In this document: one piece after another, positions 33,434 to 43,580 of the stretch
How the letters are laid out: the number at the start of each line of letters is the position of its first letter
Numbering within the stretch: position 1 is the first letter of the stretch
Assembly (NCBI GenBank): GCA_016800925.1
Contig: JABCPU010000278.1
Location: 25,954 to 89,953 of the forward strand
DNA length: 64,000 nt
Direction of reading: 5' to 3'
From: Suillus spraguei
Taxonomy: Eukaryota; Basidiomycota; Agaricomycetes; Boletales; Suillaceae
Program-made: the position numbers and the translations under genes
Notes under the pieces: generated by a model
What the model was told of the DNA's origin: nothing
Database searches by the model: none
The model's input: only the letters and a program-made list of their open reading frames with translations

Positions 33434-35278
33434 TGTAAAGATTCAACCTAACCTGGGCTGTAGATAAACTACCTCCTAAGTTAGTATGTGAGTCTTGCGC
33501 TCTGTCTAGTCTGCTTCACTTGTGAGAACAAGAGCATTTGACTCTAAAAGGGGATGCCTATTAGTATGGTCAAGTTCAAGTCAAACTTATGTGCGAAAGA
33601 AGCGTCATGGTCAGCGGTGATGCCGCTGGAACTAGCGTTGTGTGTAGCGGTGCTACCATGGTCGAGATATAGTCAGAAACAGCTGCATCGAGCGAGCGAT
33701 GTCGAGCGATGATATCAGCAGTAGCAGTAAGGTTGTGAGCGGTGTGAAGAAACAGTAAAGAAAGCCGCGGTACTTTCAGCAGTAAAGTAGTGGTGCATGA
33801 GAAGTTCAGTCAAAATAACAGTCAAAAGTCTAGTGGTATGCCAGCGGTAATGGAGAACGAGCGTGATAGATTAATGAGCGATAAGGAAACTTTAAAGACT
33901 ATGTCCACTACTGGGTAGATCCAGAGCTAGACAATAATCCTGACCTATAGTACATGCAATGGTGTAAAATCAGGTACTGTATCGTGTGGGGTATGTGGTG
34001 CTTATATCCTAATTTGTATGTACTTGGAATGCTGTAGGCAAGATCAGTAGTGCTCAACTGTAGTAACTGCCATATGTGTTACAAGAACACCTTCTTGCAC
34101 CCCTACTATCATTTTTCCTCCTATGCATCACCATCTACTCTCATCCCAATGAGGCCTCCATCCTCATCCTCCGCTACCTCATCTGGCTCGCCATCGTCAC
34201 TCCTTACCTCACCTACACTCGCCTCCTCCATCGTCGCTGAACACGCTCTCTTCACGTGCCTTCTACCTCCTCCATGCCTATACATGCCTCTCTCGCTTTG
34301 CACGCTTCAAGCGCCTCCTCTGTGCTCATCACATCACCTTGCGCTTTAACATGCGCACCCACTCGGTTCACGGGGAACCTCTGTCTGCCTTCAAGGACGT
34401 CTTGGTATCGTGTTATGCTTTATCCTTTTACCATTTACCTTTCTTGACTTGTGCGTTGCCTCATTGGCTCGTACCCTTTATACCTTCGGCTCTGCACTTA
34501 TGACTCCTTCGTGCACATGCGCATTCTCATTGGTTGATATGCCTCTGACTCATTTATGAGCATGCGTCCTCTTATTGGCTATCTGACCTCATACTTAATT
34601 CAGCGATACTTATGTGTTCGCACTCCACTTCAATCTTACGTATAAATATGCGCAGATAGCCTTTGTACTTCTTTAACTTGAATCTACTTGATCTTTGACC
34701 CTGAACTTCTTTCGATAAGCTTTTCATAAGCTTATTGTCACTATTCAAACTTCATAGAAGCTCATCGCTTCTACATCTTTGATCGTCATCAAGAACCTCG
34801 TCTCTGTGATGTAGGTCATGAGACAGCGCATAGCGCCCACCTCTGACCAATGCAACTAGTGCACTCCATGCTAGGAGACCGATACACATGGGCTGCCACT
34901 CTTGATAGAGCACCCGTCGCAGACACCACTCAAGTTCCTTAGCGCCTGGCTAGGTCGCTAACAGTATGTAAACATAGTGCGAGGCACTGTGGCACAAGGC
35001 AACATGTAATAAGACTTGCTGTGGAATCAGTGATAACGAACATAAAACAAATGATGCACCAAATGGAGCTATGCAGACATGGCAAGGACATGGGAGGACA
35101 TCGGTACATGGAACATGGTGCGGTAGTTGGTATGGTGTGTGGTAAACGTGGGATGCCGCCGGTAATGCTAAAGGGGTAAGATGGCCATGGACAAGTGGTA
35201 ACTCCTATAGACATGAGACGAATGTCAAAAGATAGGGTTTTAAGCCCAGCACCAATATGTTCGTTACACCGCTGTGTG
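33434..35278 (-). mobile_element. LTR, family D (D7), split by G2
   Basis: Runs TGTAAAGATTCAACC to ATGTTCGTTACA. Subtracting G2 and its duplication gives about 953 bp, the full family D length. The right flank is CCGC. Its left neighbour D5 lies in the same orientation. Confidence 0.85.
34077..34963 (+). mobile_element. Solo LTR, family G (G2)
   Basis: An 887-bp LTR, TGTTACAAGAACACC to GTCGCTAACA. The flanks ATATG (34072-34076) and GTATG (34964-34968) differ at one base. D2 shows the empty site as TTACATATGG. Confidence 0.88.
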
Positions 35279-35569
35279 TAACACAACTCTGCTGGGGGGC
35301 AGATATATGTTGAATGCTGCCTAGCTGCTATTCAACCCAAGGGTTTCTGGTCCAAGGCTCAGCTCAGAAGAGTAGTAAAATAATCATTCAAACAGTAAGT
35401 CTCAGACTCCTACTGCTAGTGGTGAAGTGGTGTAAAGACAGGTGCAAGGTAAGGTTCTTATGTAATCAGCCAAAATGCGGACCTAAGGTAAGGAAAGCCT
35501 AAGTAAGAGACACTATGCAAAAACCACTCTTTTAAGGTCAGCCTGAGTTTGTCTGTTACACTGCTATTA

Positions 35570-35833
35570 AGTGGTGGCTTGAGATAACACTTACCACGCA
35601 CCACCCACAGGATCCTTACAACATCAAAAAGGTATATGAAGTGGCAATCTTTCTTTTACCAAGTACCTCTATGGTTGTAATGGCATCGGCTTCCTAGCCA
35701 GCATATGCTCAATCTTCTACCGCTCAACAGGTGTCTCCACAACCACAGATGCAACCAGCCAATCCTGGCATTGTGATCAAGCAAGAGTATGCACAGTATG
35801 CCCCCATCATGTGCCACTTCTGCAGTGGTCTGC
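35570..35833 (+). pseudogene. Gag fragment of Gypsy I, up to the CCHC knuckle
   Basis: The plus strand has D-P-Y-N-I-K-K-V-Y-E-V-A, then a Gln/Pro-rich linker and I-M-C-H-F-C-S-G, the first half of a nucleocapsid knuckle. One in-frame stop lies near 35695. E2 cuts the knuckle. The second half (P-H-K-M-L-D-C) resumes near 37165. This Gypsy type resembles element C. Confidence 0.65.
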
Positions 35834-36209
35834 TGTAAAGATACAATCTAGCCTGGGCTGTAGATAAACCATGGCCTAAGCTAGTATGCAAGTCTTGCGC
35901 TCTACTTAGTCTGCTTCACTTGCAAAGGCAAGAATGTTCGATCCTAAAGGGAATGCTAAGTTAATATAGTTCAATAATGCCCAACCTGAGGTGCAAGAAT
36001 GCTGTTGGAGGTAGTGAGATGCTAGTGGTGACCTCCGGTCCGTGGGAAACTTGCGGTAAGCGTGGGAATGCAGTAGGCAAGCGGTAGCGTGAATAGTAAA
36101 ACTGCGGTAAGCATGGGAACTTCTGCGGTAAAACAAGCGGTAGTGTAGCGGTGAAGCATGAGAAAGTGGTAGCGCTAGTGGTGAAGTGTGGGAAAGTGGT
36201 AAAGAGCGG
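35834..36209 (-). mobile_element. Truncated LTR, family E (E2)
   Basis: Starts TGTAAAGATACAATC within the knuckle codons and follows E for 376 bp until D6. The remainder is missing. A left flank of CTGC is visible; no right duplication is found. Confidence 0.78.
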
Positions 36210-36810
36210 TGTAAAGATACAACCTAGCTTGGGCTGTAGATAAACCACTGCCTAAACTAGTATGTGAGTCTTGCGCTCCATCTAGTCTGCTTCACTTGTA
36301 AGAACAAGAGTGTTTGACCCTAAAGGGGGATGCCTATTAGTATGGTCAAGTTCGAGTCTAACTTATGTGCAAAACAAGTGTTGTGGTCAGCGGTAAGTTG
36401 CCACAGTCAGCGATGATACCGCCGGAACTAGCATCGTGTGTAGCAGTGCTTCTGTGGCTGAGTTAAGGTCAGTAACAGTTGCGTCGAGTGAGTGATGTCG
36501 AGCGGTGGTCTCAGTGGTAGCGGTAAGGTTGTGAGCAGTGCAAGGAAACAGTGAAGAAGTCCATGGTACTTTCAGTGGTAAAGTAGCGGTGCGTGAGAAG
36601 TTAAGTCAAAGTAACAGTCAAAAGTCCAGCAGTATGCCAGCGGTAACAGAGAATGAGCGTGATAGATTAACGAGCGATAAGGAAACTTTAAAGACTATGT
36701 CCACTACTGGGTAGATCCAGAGCTAGACAATAATCCTGACCTATAGTACATGCAATGGTGTAAAATCAGGTACTGTATCATGCAGGGTACACAGTGCTTA
36801 TATCCTAAAT
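36210..36810 (-). mobile_element. Truncated LTR, family D (D6)
   Basis: Starts TGTAAAGATACAACC after GCGG (36206-36209) and follows D for about 600 bp to TTATATCCTAA. Homology then ends abruptly. Confidence 0.8.
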
Positions 36811-37095
36811 GGATTAACACGCAACAGACATGTAATAAGACTGCACTACAGTTTACAAAACATCACGTACCGGTGAGACTGGATGGACATTGGACAGACG
36901 GTAAATCTTGCTTGAGGATACCAAATTGGTTCACAGAGATTGCTGAAGATCACTGCTTTGTGGGAAAGTTGCCGCAGTACAGCCGCTAAGCTGCAATGAG
37001 GCTTCCGGAGTGCGGAACAATACTGTCAGATAGGGGTAAACACATGGTAAAGTGGTACATCATAGGATGGTGAAGCCAAAGGGTAAGGATAATGA
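36811..37095. other. Unassigned sequence between D6 and Gypsy I
   Basis: No LTR or domain is recognisable. The plus strand has a short open frame with P-V-R-L-D-G-H-W-T-D-G-K-S that ends at 36987. It may belong to the element that carried E2 or D6. Confidence 0.3.
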
Positions 37096-38272
37096 TTGCC
37101 GGTTGACACCTGTATGAAAATGTGCCGTTTCAAGCTCAGCATGAGTTTGCTCATCACACCACATAAGATGCTGGATTGTGCGGTCAAGGAAGCATACATA
37201 CACAATGGTAAGATAATTAATAGGAATGGGTGCATAGTTCTGCCTAACAGCAATATGGTCCCTTGTCTCGGTCTTAATTTCCAACAAAGTCTTGACTGTA
37301 TGACAAGCGAAAGCCCCGCTATGGGAGCCAACACTACGGTATTGGGAAACTTGTACTGCTGAGTAGAACATGGGCATGATGTGCTCAACATCATCAATCC
37401 TTCTGCTTTCTTGCACACTGTTACGAACTGGGATAACGTCACCAACAATAGTGCAAAGACACTAGTCGTTTGTTGGGAAGTTCTGTAACGTTCAAAGGAA
37501 CAAGTCTTCTTCCTAAGAGACACGTCTCAAAGGTATCAAGAATAGAGACTAAGACTAAGGAGTGCTTAGACTTAGAGATGATTCAGACGACTAAGGCTGG
37601 AGGCCTTAGCAAACAGAATTCAAGGTAAAACCTAGTAAGATTAAAGTGAAGTCTACAAGCATAATACAACATGCTTAAATAAGCCAATATGTGCACACGG
37701 ACTAAGAGAGACGTGAGAATGTAAGTGTGTATCCTAACAAGGAAGGCAACTATAGTACAGACACATTGAGCATATGAGTTGAGAAATGTATCATGTGATA
37801 TGCAAGATAGAGAACGAGAGAAAAATGAATAGGGGTACACGCAACTGTAACACACACTAACACTGTTCACAGGACAGACGCTGAAATAGAGCGCACTAAT
37901 GACCTATGTCTAGCACAGGATTTTTACAATGCTAATGACACTGACACTTATGCTACTAGGAAATCTGACAAGGGAAAGACTGTGCGGTTTGATGGTGTCG
38001 AGATGCTGCTGAGACCTAAAGCAGGACCATCCTCTAAGGCTGCTGACACGGTCGAGGAGGTGGTTTCACCCCAAGTCAAAGCAAGTGCAATGCCAAACCC
38101 CGGTACTAAGATCCTTAAGCTGGAAGTGTCTACTGCCAAAGGTACTCCACCCTCAGCGCCAACACCTGTGACTTCTTCTTTGTCTACCAATGCTGCCAAC
38201 CAACCTGCGCCCCGATACAGGTACCAGCACCCGCAAGAAGACAAGGATGCTGATAGACATGTTGTCGACCAT
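37096..38272 (+). pseudogene. Gag C-terminus and gag-protease linker of Gypsy I
   Basis: Plus strand: second half of a CCHC knuckle, then A-Y-I-H-N-G-K-I and I-V-L-P-N-S-N-M-V-P, equivalent to the E-Y-I-x-x-G-K ... V-V-L-P-S-G segment of mushroom Gypsy gags. After F3 is removed the frame continues E-I-E-R-T-N-D, G-K-T-V-R-F-D-G-V-E and ends Y-R-Y-Q-H-P-Q-E-D, the conserved linker just before protease. One stop occurs near 37361. E3 ends it, and protease and RT are missing. Confidence 0.7.
37419..37852 (-). mobile_element. Solo LTR, family F (F3)
   Basis: A 434-bp reverse F LTR, TGTTACGAACTGGG to GCAACTGTAACA, with perfect CACAC duplications (37414-37418 and 37853-37857). Shorter than the other F LTRs through internal deletions. 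Confidence 0.92.
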
Positions 38273-39163
38273 TGTAAAGATACAACCTAACCTGGGCTGT
38301 AGATAAACTACCTCCTAAGTTAGTATGTGAGTCTTGCGCTCCATCTAGTCTGCTTCACTTGTAAAACAAGTACCATTTTTGCTCCGTGGATCCTTGCCCC
38401 TTACCGAATCTTGCTACTGATGTCCTCCTGTCCAGTCCATTTCCGTCTAAGATCCATTGGTGTGTAGCATATTGGTTTCCGCCATTATCAAAGCTACGGC
38501 AAGACTTACCTTACCTTCCATGACACTGCTTGCTCGCTGTGTGCCTCTCAGCTAAATATCTCTATCTCGCTACTGTTCTCGCTATGTATTCCAGCCGTTC
38601 ACACTACATGTTAAAAAGGACTCTTCACACATTCCGGTACTTTTACTTTTCCCTCTATGGTACACACAGTACTTAGGAATTGTCACCACTACTGTCTCTA
38701 ACGGAATAAAGTCTTTCACCGAAGTCACTGTCTCTTAAGAATTGTTTTATTGCTGCACACACCACCGCTCTTTACTGCTTTCCCGCGCTTCACTGCTTGC
38801 ATTACACTTTCCCACGCTTCACCGCTTGTTTTACTGCCAGTTTCCCACGCCTTACCGCAGTTTTACCACACACACTACCGCAGTTTTACCACTTGCACTA
38901 CCGCTTGTCTACCGCTTTCCCATGCTTACCACTAGTTTTACTGCTAGTTTCCCATGGACCGGAGATCACCACTAGCATCTCACTACCTCCGACAGCATTC
39001 TCACACCTCAGGTTGGGCATTATTGAACTATATTAACTTACCATTCCCTTTAGGGTCAAACATTCTTGCCTTCACAAGTGAAGCAGACTAGGTAGAGCGC
39101 AAGACTCGCATACTAGCTTAGGCTGTGGTTTATCTACAGCCTAGGCTAGATTGTATCTTTACA
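38273..39163. mobile_element. Head-to-head E LTR composite (E3) with ~90-bp inverted ends
   Basis: The first ~95 bp (TGTAAAGATACAACC to CACTTGTAAAACAAG) are the end of a reverse D/E-type LTR. From about 38368 the sequence is a forward E LTR ending TTGTATCTTTACA. Both tips are therefore the same LTR terminus, facing outward. The flanks (CCAT and GCGC) do not duplicate. Confidence 0.78.
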
Positions 39164-39346
39164 GCGCACTATGCAGGTTTATATCTTTGGCATTGTCAAC
39201 CTTATGGTTGAGGTGGACACGAAGTATATCAAGGGGATGATCAACAACCCAGATCTCCAGCCTCACACTACAATCAGCCGCTGGATCACAGGTATACATT
39301 TGTTTCAATTCAAGCTCATACACGTACCCACAGCCAAGCATACCGG

Positions 39347-40751
39347 TGTCCTGCATGATATTGGAATCATGCATGGACATGACTGCTAGGTGACCCACAA
39401 AAGACCATGTCTGTTAGCTTAGCCCTCAGACTAGTCAACCCATACCTTGGTTCAAAACACTTCCAGACATTTCTGCTGATTCACAAATCTGCATTGTTTG
39501 AAGAAAAGTCATATGTGAGATGGGAATCACATAATGACCTAGTTGATGTGAGAAGAAGATTGAAGGTTTAGGTATAGCCTTACCTTTGGCTTATTCACTT
39601 TGGCTAGAGAAAACCATAGAAAAAAGTTCAAAGCCTACAAAAACCTACAACAACAACCTATGTTTCACCTGTTTCCATTGTACTATTATTCTTATCTCTT
39701 CTTCTCCATTTTTCCCTTACTATTTCTTACTATTAGGATGCCTTGACACGCCCAACACTTCATAAAATTGTACCCACCGGGTATGATATCGATATCATAC
39801 TGATGTCACTTCATTCTGGACAGTTCCATTTCACTTCTAGAACATTCTGCTCCACAGAATAGAATGTTATAGAATGTTCTGCTCCACTATGATGTCATGG
39901 CTCCACCTTTTCCTTTTATTCCTATTCTTTTGAGTTTGGATGAATATTTTGATTGGTTCTCTCTATATTATCTTACATAACTATTTTCCCACACTACATG
40001 TATCAAAGGAGAGCTCATTCTCCCCCTAAAAAAAAAGATCTCCCACTTGTCACTATATTTCAGAAGTAAATATTTCTCAAAGCTTGCAAAGTTAGTCACT
40101 TTGAAGCATTGTTAAACCAAGTGCAGGGTAAAGAATTCCCTTGAGACCATTGTTATACTATTTTCAAAGCTAGGTATATGATATACCTAGGAAATAGTCA
40201 GTTATCTTAGAGACCACGTCTCTCTAGTTCATATCTTTGAGAATACTGTCCCAGTCTATTGTCTAGAAGGTTCATTCCTAGACAACTCTACCCAAGTTTC
40301 AAAGTCCAGTGCCTAGAAGGATCATTCCTAGGCCAATCTTCCCAAGTTCCCACGTTCAGTGCCTAGAAGGATCATTCCTAGGCCAATCTATTCAAGTGCC
40401 CAAGTCTACTGCCTAGAAGGTTCATTCCTAGGCCAATCTATTTCACACCCAGTTTATTGTCTAGAAGGATCTTTCCTAGAAAAATCTATCCACGTACACC
40501 CAGTTCCCAGCCTAGACAGTCTACCCTAGGCTCAGTTTTCCAAGAGCAGATTTTTGAAGATAGCTCTGGCTAAGTTAATCACCAGATTGGTTTAGCGGGC
40601 CTCCCAAGAACTCACACGTTATCTACCACAAAAACTAGAAAAGTAGTAGACCGTGTTAATTGAGGACTGGCAAGAAGTCTTATCCCAGTGTAATTGTGGT
40701 GTCATTACATTCCTTACACACTTTTATATAAGACCCTTAGTTATCAAGACA
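39347..40751. mobile_element. Solo LTR-like element K
   Basis: A 1405-bp, AT-rich insertion with TGTCCTGC ... ATCAAGACA ends and CCGG on both sides (39343-39346 and 40752-40755). Removing it rejoins the RNase H codons H-T-G and A-D-G-L-S-R. No ORF is visible. It carries an internal minisatellite and a TATATAA near 40731. Confidence 0.75.
40255..40540. repeat. ~48-60-bp minisatellite with small inverted repeats, in K
   Basis: About five or six units share CCTAGAAGGATCATTCCTAGG followed by CCAATCTxCCCAAGT. Each unit core is an imperfect hairpin (CCTAG ... CTAGG). Confidence 0.85.
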
Positions 40752-41205
40752 CCGGTGCTGACGGTCTCTCAAGGAGACCTGCTGCAGATGAAGATCCCAC
40801 TGAGGAGGATGATCACAAGGATTGGTTAGACCACTTGTACTCCTTCAGCATGGAGATTCTAAACAATAGGGCTTGCATAGTTGCAGGTCCTTGTGGCAAC
40901 ATCTTCCGGCACCCTCATTCTTCACCCATGCCATGCTCACTAACTCGACCACCTATGCTACTCACATGTTTAGGTACCATAACCCATGAAAGTGATGGCA
41001 TCAGAATCCCATGTTCTGAGGCCGCCAAAGCCCAAGACAAACATATGCTGGTAATTCAGTGATTCCTGACTGACCACAAGCAGCCAGCGAGCTTGACTGA
41101 CAAGGAATTTATGTCCTTCATTGGAACACTCATTCAGTACTTTGTGTTAGGGGATAGCCTCTTCTGGCAGCAATTGCATGGCAAACATCAGCTAGTCATA
41201 CCGGT

Positions 41206-41681
41206 TGTTACGAACTGGGATGGCGTCACCAGCGACAGTGAAAAGACATGGACGGTCTGCTGGGAAGTTCTACAATGCCCAGAAGAGGACAAGGTGAGAG
41301 TACAAGGAACGCGTTCCGAGTACTATCAAGGGTTCGGCCTCAAAGACAAGTCTAAGAGGTTCTACGAGAATAGAGACTAAGACTAAGGAGTGCTTAGACT
41401 TAGAGACGATTCAAGGCGACTTAGGTTGGAGACCTAAGCGAAGGATGTTCCAGGTAAAACCCAGTAAGATTAAAGTAAAGTATACAGGCGTAATACAACA
41501 TGCTTAAATAGGTCAATATGTGTGCACGGATCAAGAGAGTCGTGAGAACGTAAGTGCGTATCCAAAAGAGGAAGGCAACTATAGTACAGATGCGTTGAGC
41601 ATATGAGTCAGAGTTATGTTATGTAATGTACAAGTAAAGGAAACAAAGGAGAAATGAATAGGGGCACGTACGATTGTAACA
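41206..41681 (-). repeat. 3' LTR of F1
   Basis: 476 bp, TGTTACGAACTGGGATGG to ACGATTGTAACA on the plus strand. On its inner side the minus strand reads AAGGGGGTAA, a polypurine tract. Confidence 0.9.
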
Positions 41682-41811
41682 TTACCCCCTTATTACATAG
41701 AAAGTCACTGACTTTCATATATTGCTATTGGCATCATAGATGGGATCATAGTCATCATAGTTAGCAATGTCCTCGTCAGAAGCACTTCCCCCTAGCATAT
41801 AAGCTGCTTCT

Positions 41812-42157
41812 TCTTCCGCTATGGTCCTTGCTCATCGACCTGCCTTTTTTCGTCGACGATTAATAAGATACTGCTCCCACCTACGGAGTGCATCATAAAA
41901 TCCATCGTCCTTCCAAGTAAGTGTAAACAGGGGATCTCCAAGACGCTGAGGGCAGTAGATAGATAGATGAGTAGGGGCGTGTCATAGACAAATTTGGCAC
42001 TGATAGTCGAGGCAATTCTTTTGCCAATGTCCAATGATGCCACAGAATCGGCATTTCATATTTTTGTCAGTGTTGGAGGTAGACATATGTAATGGTGACG
42101 GTGAAATAATGGGTTTAGGGCTAGTGGATCTGGCATGCTTCTTCCCTTTCTGGCATG
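41812..42157 (-). pseudogene. C-terminal part of F1 third ORF: two CCHC-like knuckles
   Basis: In a frame shifted relative to the 342-codon ORF, the minus strand encodes M-K-C-R-F-C-G-I-I-G-H-W-Q-K-N-C (42012-42053), an ideal C-x2-C-x4-H-x4-C knuckle. Y-Q-C-Q-I-C and T-H-L-S-I-Y-C-P follow, a second knuckle-like unit with an in-frame stop. F2 has both units (C-R-I-C-G and C-G-V-C-R-Y-W ... H-L-S-I-Y-C-P). The tail L-F-T-L-T-W-K-D-D-G-F-Y is shared too. The parts probably formed one protein with the ORF at 42158-43186. Confidence 0.6.
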
Positions 42158-43186
42158 TCATGCGTTTAAGGCGAAGGCATTGTTTCGTCTGAGCTGTGCC
42201 TGTTGTTTACTGGTGAGTGTGTACGCGGATGATGGGAGGTCAGGAGTGGTCCCTCGTTCAGCAACTGCAAGAAGTTCGTCAGAGGAGGAAGGGGAGGTAA
42301 TGCCGAAGTCTTTTACTAAGACTGGCAAGATAGGATCCATTGGACCAAATGATGATGGAATGGACATGGGGGGATGAATATGAAGGTCACGAAGTCGAGG
42401 ACCAAGTGCTACCAACTCAGCGACCGGAATTCCTAATACTTTCGCAGCTTCACACTGCTCTTCTGTACAGGGCTCGTACAGCCATGCGGGGTGATCGTGG
42501 GAGACTATAACAGGGGGTGATGAGGTTGATTGTTCGATAGGAGATGGGGTTCGTGGAGAGGCGAGGTCGGCTTGTGTTTGTTGTAACTCGGTAATGGCTT
42601 CTTCAACTAGGTTTCTGGCTGTTCTTGTTTCAATGACTGATTGCTGAATGGTTTCGATGACTGCGTTGGTGAGCTGTCCAATTTCCTGGACAGCAGTACA
42701 TAAGCCAGTAAAGGCATCAAGATTAGAATAAATGCGCAAGGAAGAGGGTGGAGGGACAGGAAGTGAGTCCGTATCTCTTTGCGGAGAAGGAGGTCGAGCA
42801 ACACCTGCTTGGCGTTCAGCCACGATGTGAATAGCTTCTTCAACATCGCTCTTAAAAGAACGGGGAAGCAATAACATTGCATAAGAACGAATACGTTTTT
42901 GAAGATGTAAGATTTGCTGGCGGTAGGTGATTTCCATGGTTTGATTGATGTTAGTTTCAATGAGGGCGGCGGTGTGGATGATGTTGACAAGGAGTAAGGC
43001 AGGGAAGGCGCCTCTTGTGGTGAGTATTGTCTCAATTTCGAGAGCATGTCCTTCACATAGAAGGGCGGCTTCAATGTAAGAGGTGTTGTTGATTTCGGTG
43101 GCAAGGGTTCTGTAGTTTTCTGCGTCGGAGTCAGAGTCATTGTTGGCAACGGTGACAGGGGTGATGTATGCAGTGGGGAAGGACAT
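42158..43186 (-). CDS. Third ORF of chromovirus F1, downstream of pol
   Basis: An uninterrupted 342-codon frame starts at ATG 43186 (M-S-F-P-T-A-Y-I-T-P-V-T), 58 bp after the chromodomain stop, in the same direction as pol. The N-terminal ~130 residues are predicted helical by eye (A-L-I-E-T-N-I-N-Q-T-M-E, H-L-Q-K-R-I-R-S-Y). A Pro/Ser linker follows (P-P-S-P-Q-R-D-T-D-S-L-P), then another helical part (I-G-Q-L-T-N-A-V-I-E-T-I) and a Pro-rich C-terminus ending in K-Q-Q-A-Q-L-R-R-N-N. It has no transmembrane segment or signal peptide, so it is not envelope-like. F2 has a diverged, frameshifted copy. Pol of F1 is broken many times while this ORF is open. Function unknown; with the knuckles downstream it resembles a second nucleic-acid-binding, gag-like protein. 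Confidence 0.7.
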   Translation of the reverse strand: MSFPTAYITPVTVANNDSDSDAENYRTLATEINNTSYIEAALLCEGHALEIETILTTRGAFPALLLVNIIHTAALIETNINQTMEITYRQQILHLQKRIRSYAMLLLPRSFKSDVEEAIHIVAERQAGVARPPSPQRDTDSLPVPPPSSLRIYSNLDAFTGLCTAVQEIGQLTNAVIETIQQSVIETRTARNLVEEAITELQQTQADLASPRTPSPIEQSTSSPPVIVSHDHPAWLYEPCTEEQCEAAKVLGIPVAELVALGPRLRDLHIHPPMSIPSSFGPMDPILPVLVKDFGITSPSSSDELLAVAERGTTPDLPSSAYTLTSKQQAQLRRNNAFALNA

Positions 43187-43580
43187 TTCGAAATGGTGTT
43201 AGTTGATCAAGTGCTTTGTGCGATCTGATTGACTGAAGAATAGTCAGAGAGAGTGTTGCTTCTTATAAGCATTCAGGATTCGAGCGGAGTTCTTCAAGTT
43301 CCTTTCTGGGAGCCACTCGTTATCTCCCGATGAATATCCTTTCCAGGAAACAAGATAGCGTTGGCGAATGCCGGTTCCTTTGTGAGAAAGAATTGCTTCC
43401 ACTTCGTATTCTTCTTCTTCTTCAATGATGTCAGGTGGTGGTTCGGGGAAGTTCGGACCATGTATGTCTGTTTCGTTATAGGACAATAAGACAGAAGCAT
43501 GGAAGGTGGATGGATCTTCCATTGTGGAGGAGTTTGAGTGTGAATGTGATAGGCGATAAGACATCAATGATCGGGAAAGG

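Larger units (their letters stand above)
39164..41205 (+). pseudogene. RNase H to integrase start of Gypsy I, split by K
   Basis: Without K the plus strand encodes V-E-V-D-T-K-Y-I-K-G-M-I-N-N-P-D, then I-H-V-P-T-A-K-H-T-G joined to A-D-G-L-S-R-R-P-A-A-D-E-D, the RNase H C-terminus and connection of a C-like Gypsy. It then runs E-E-D-D-H-K-D-W-L-D and, after frame changes, ends L-H-G-K-H-Q-L-V-I-P, where F1 is inserted. Protease, RT and most of integrase are absent. Confidence 0.78.

Noticed and set aside
37060..37416. 118-codon minus-strand frame
   Set aside because: Antisense to the gag C-terminal segment of Gypsy I, which is recognisable on the plus strand.
38273..39163. A DNA transposon (MITE) with 90-bp inverted ends
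   Set aside because: Both ends and the interior are D/E LTR sequence and there is no target duplication, so an LTR rearrangement is simpler.
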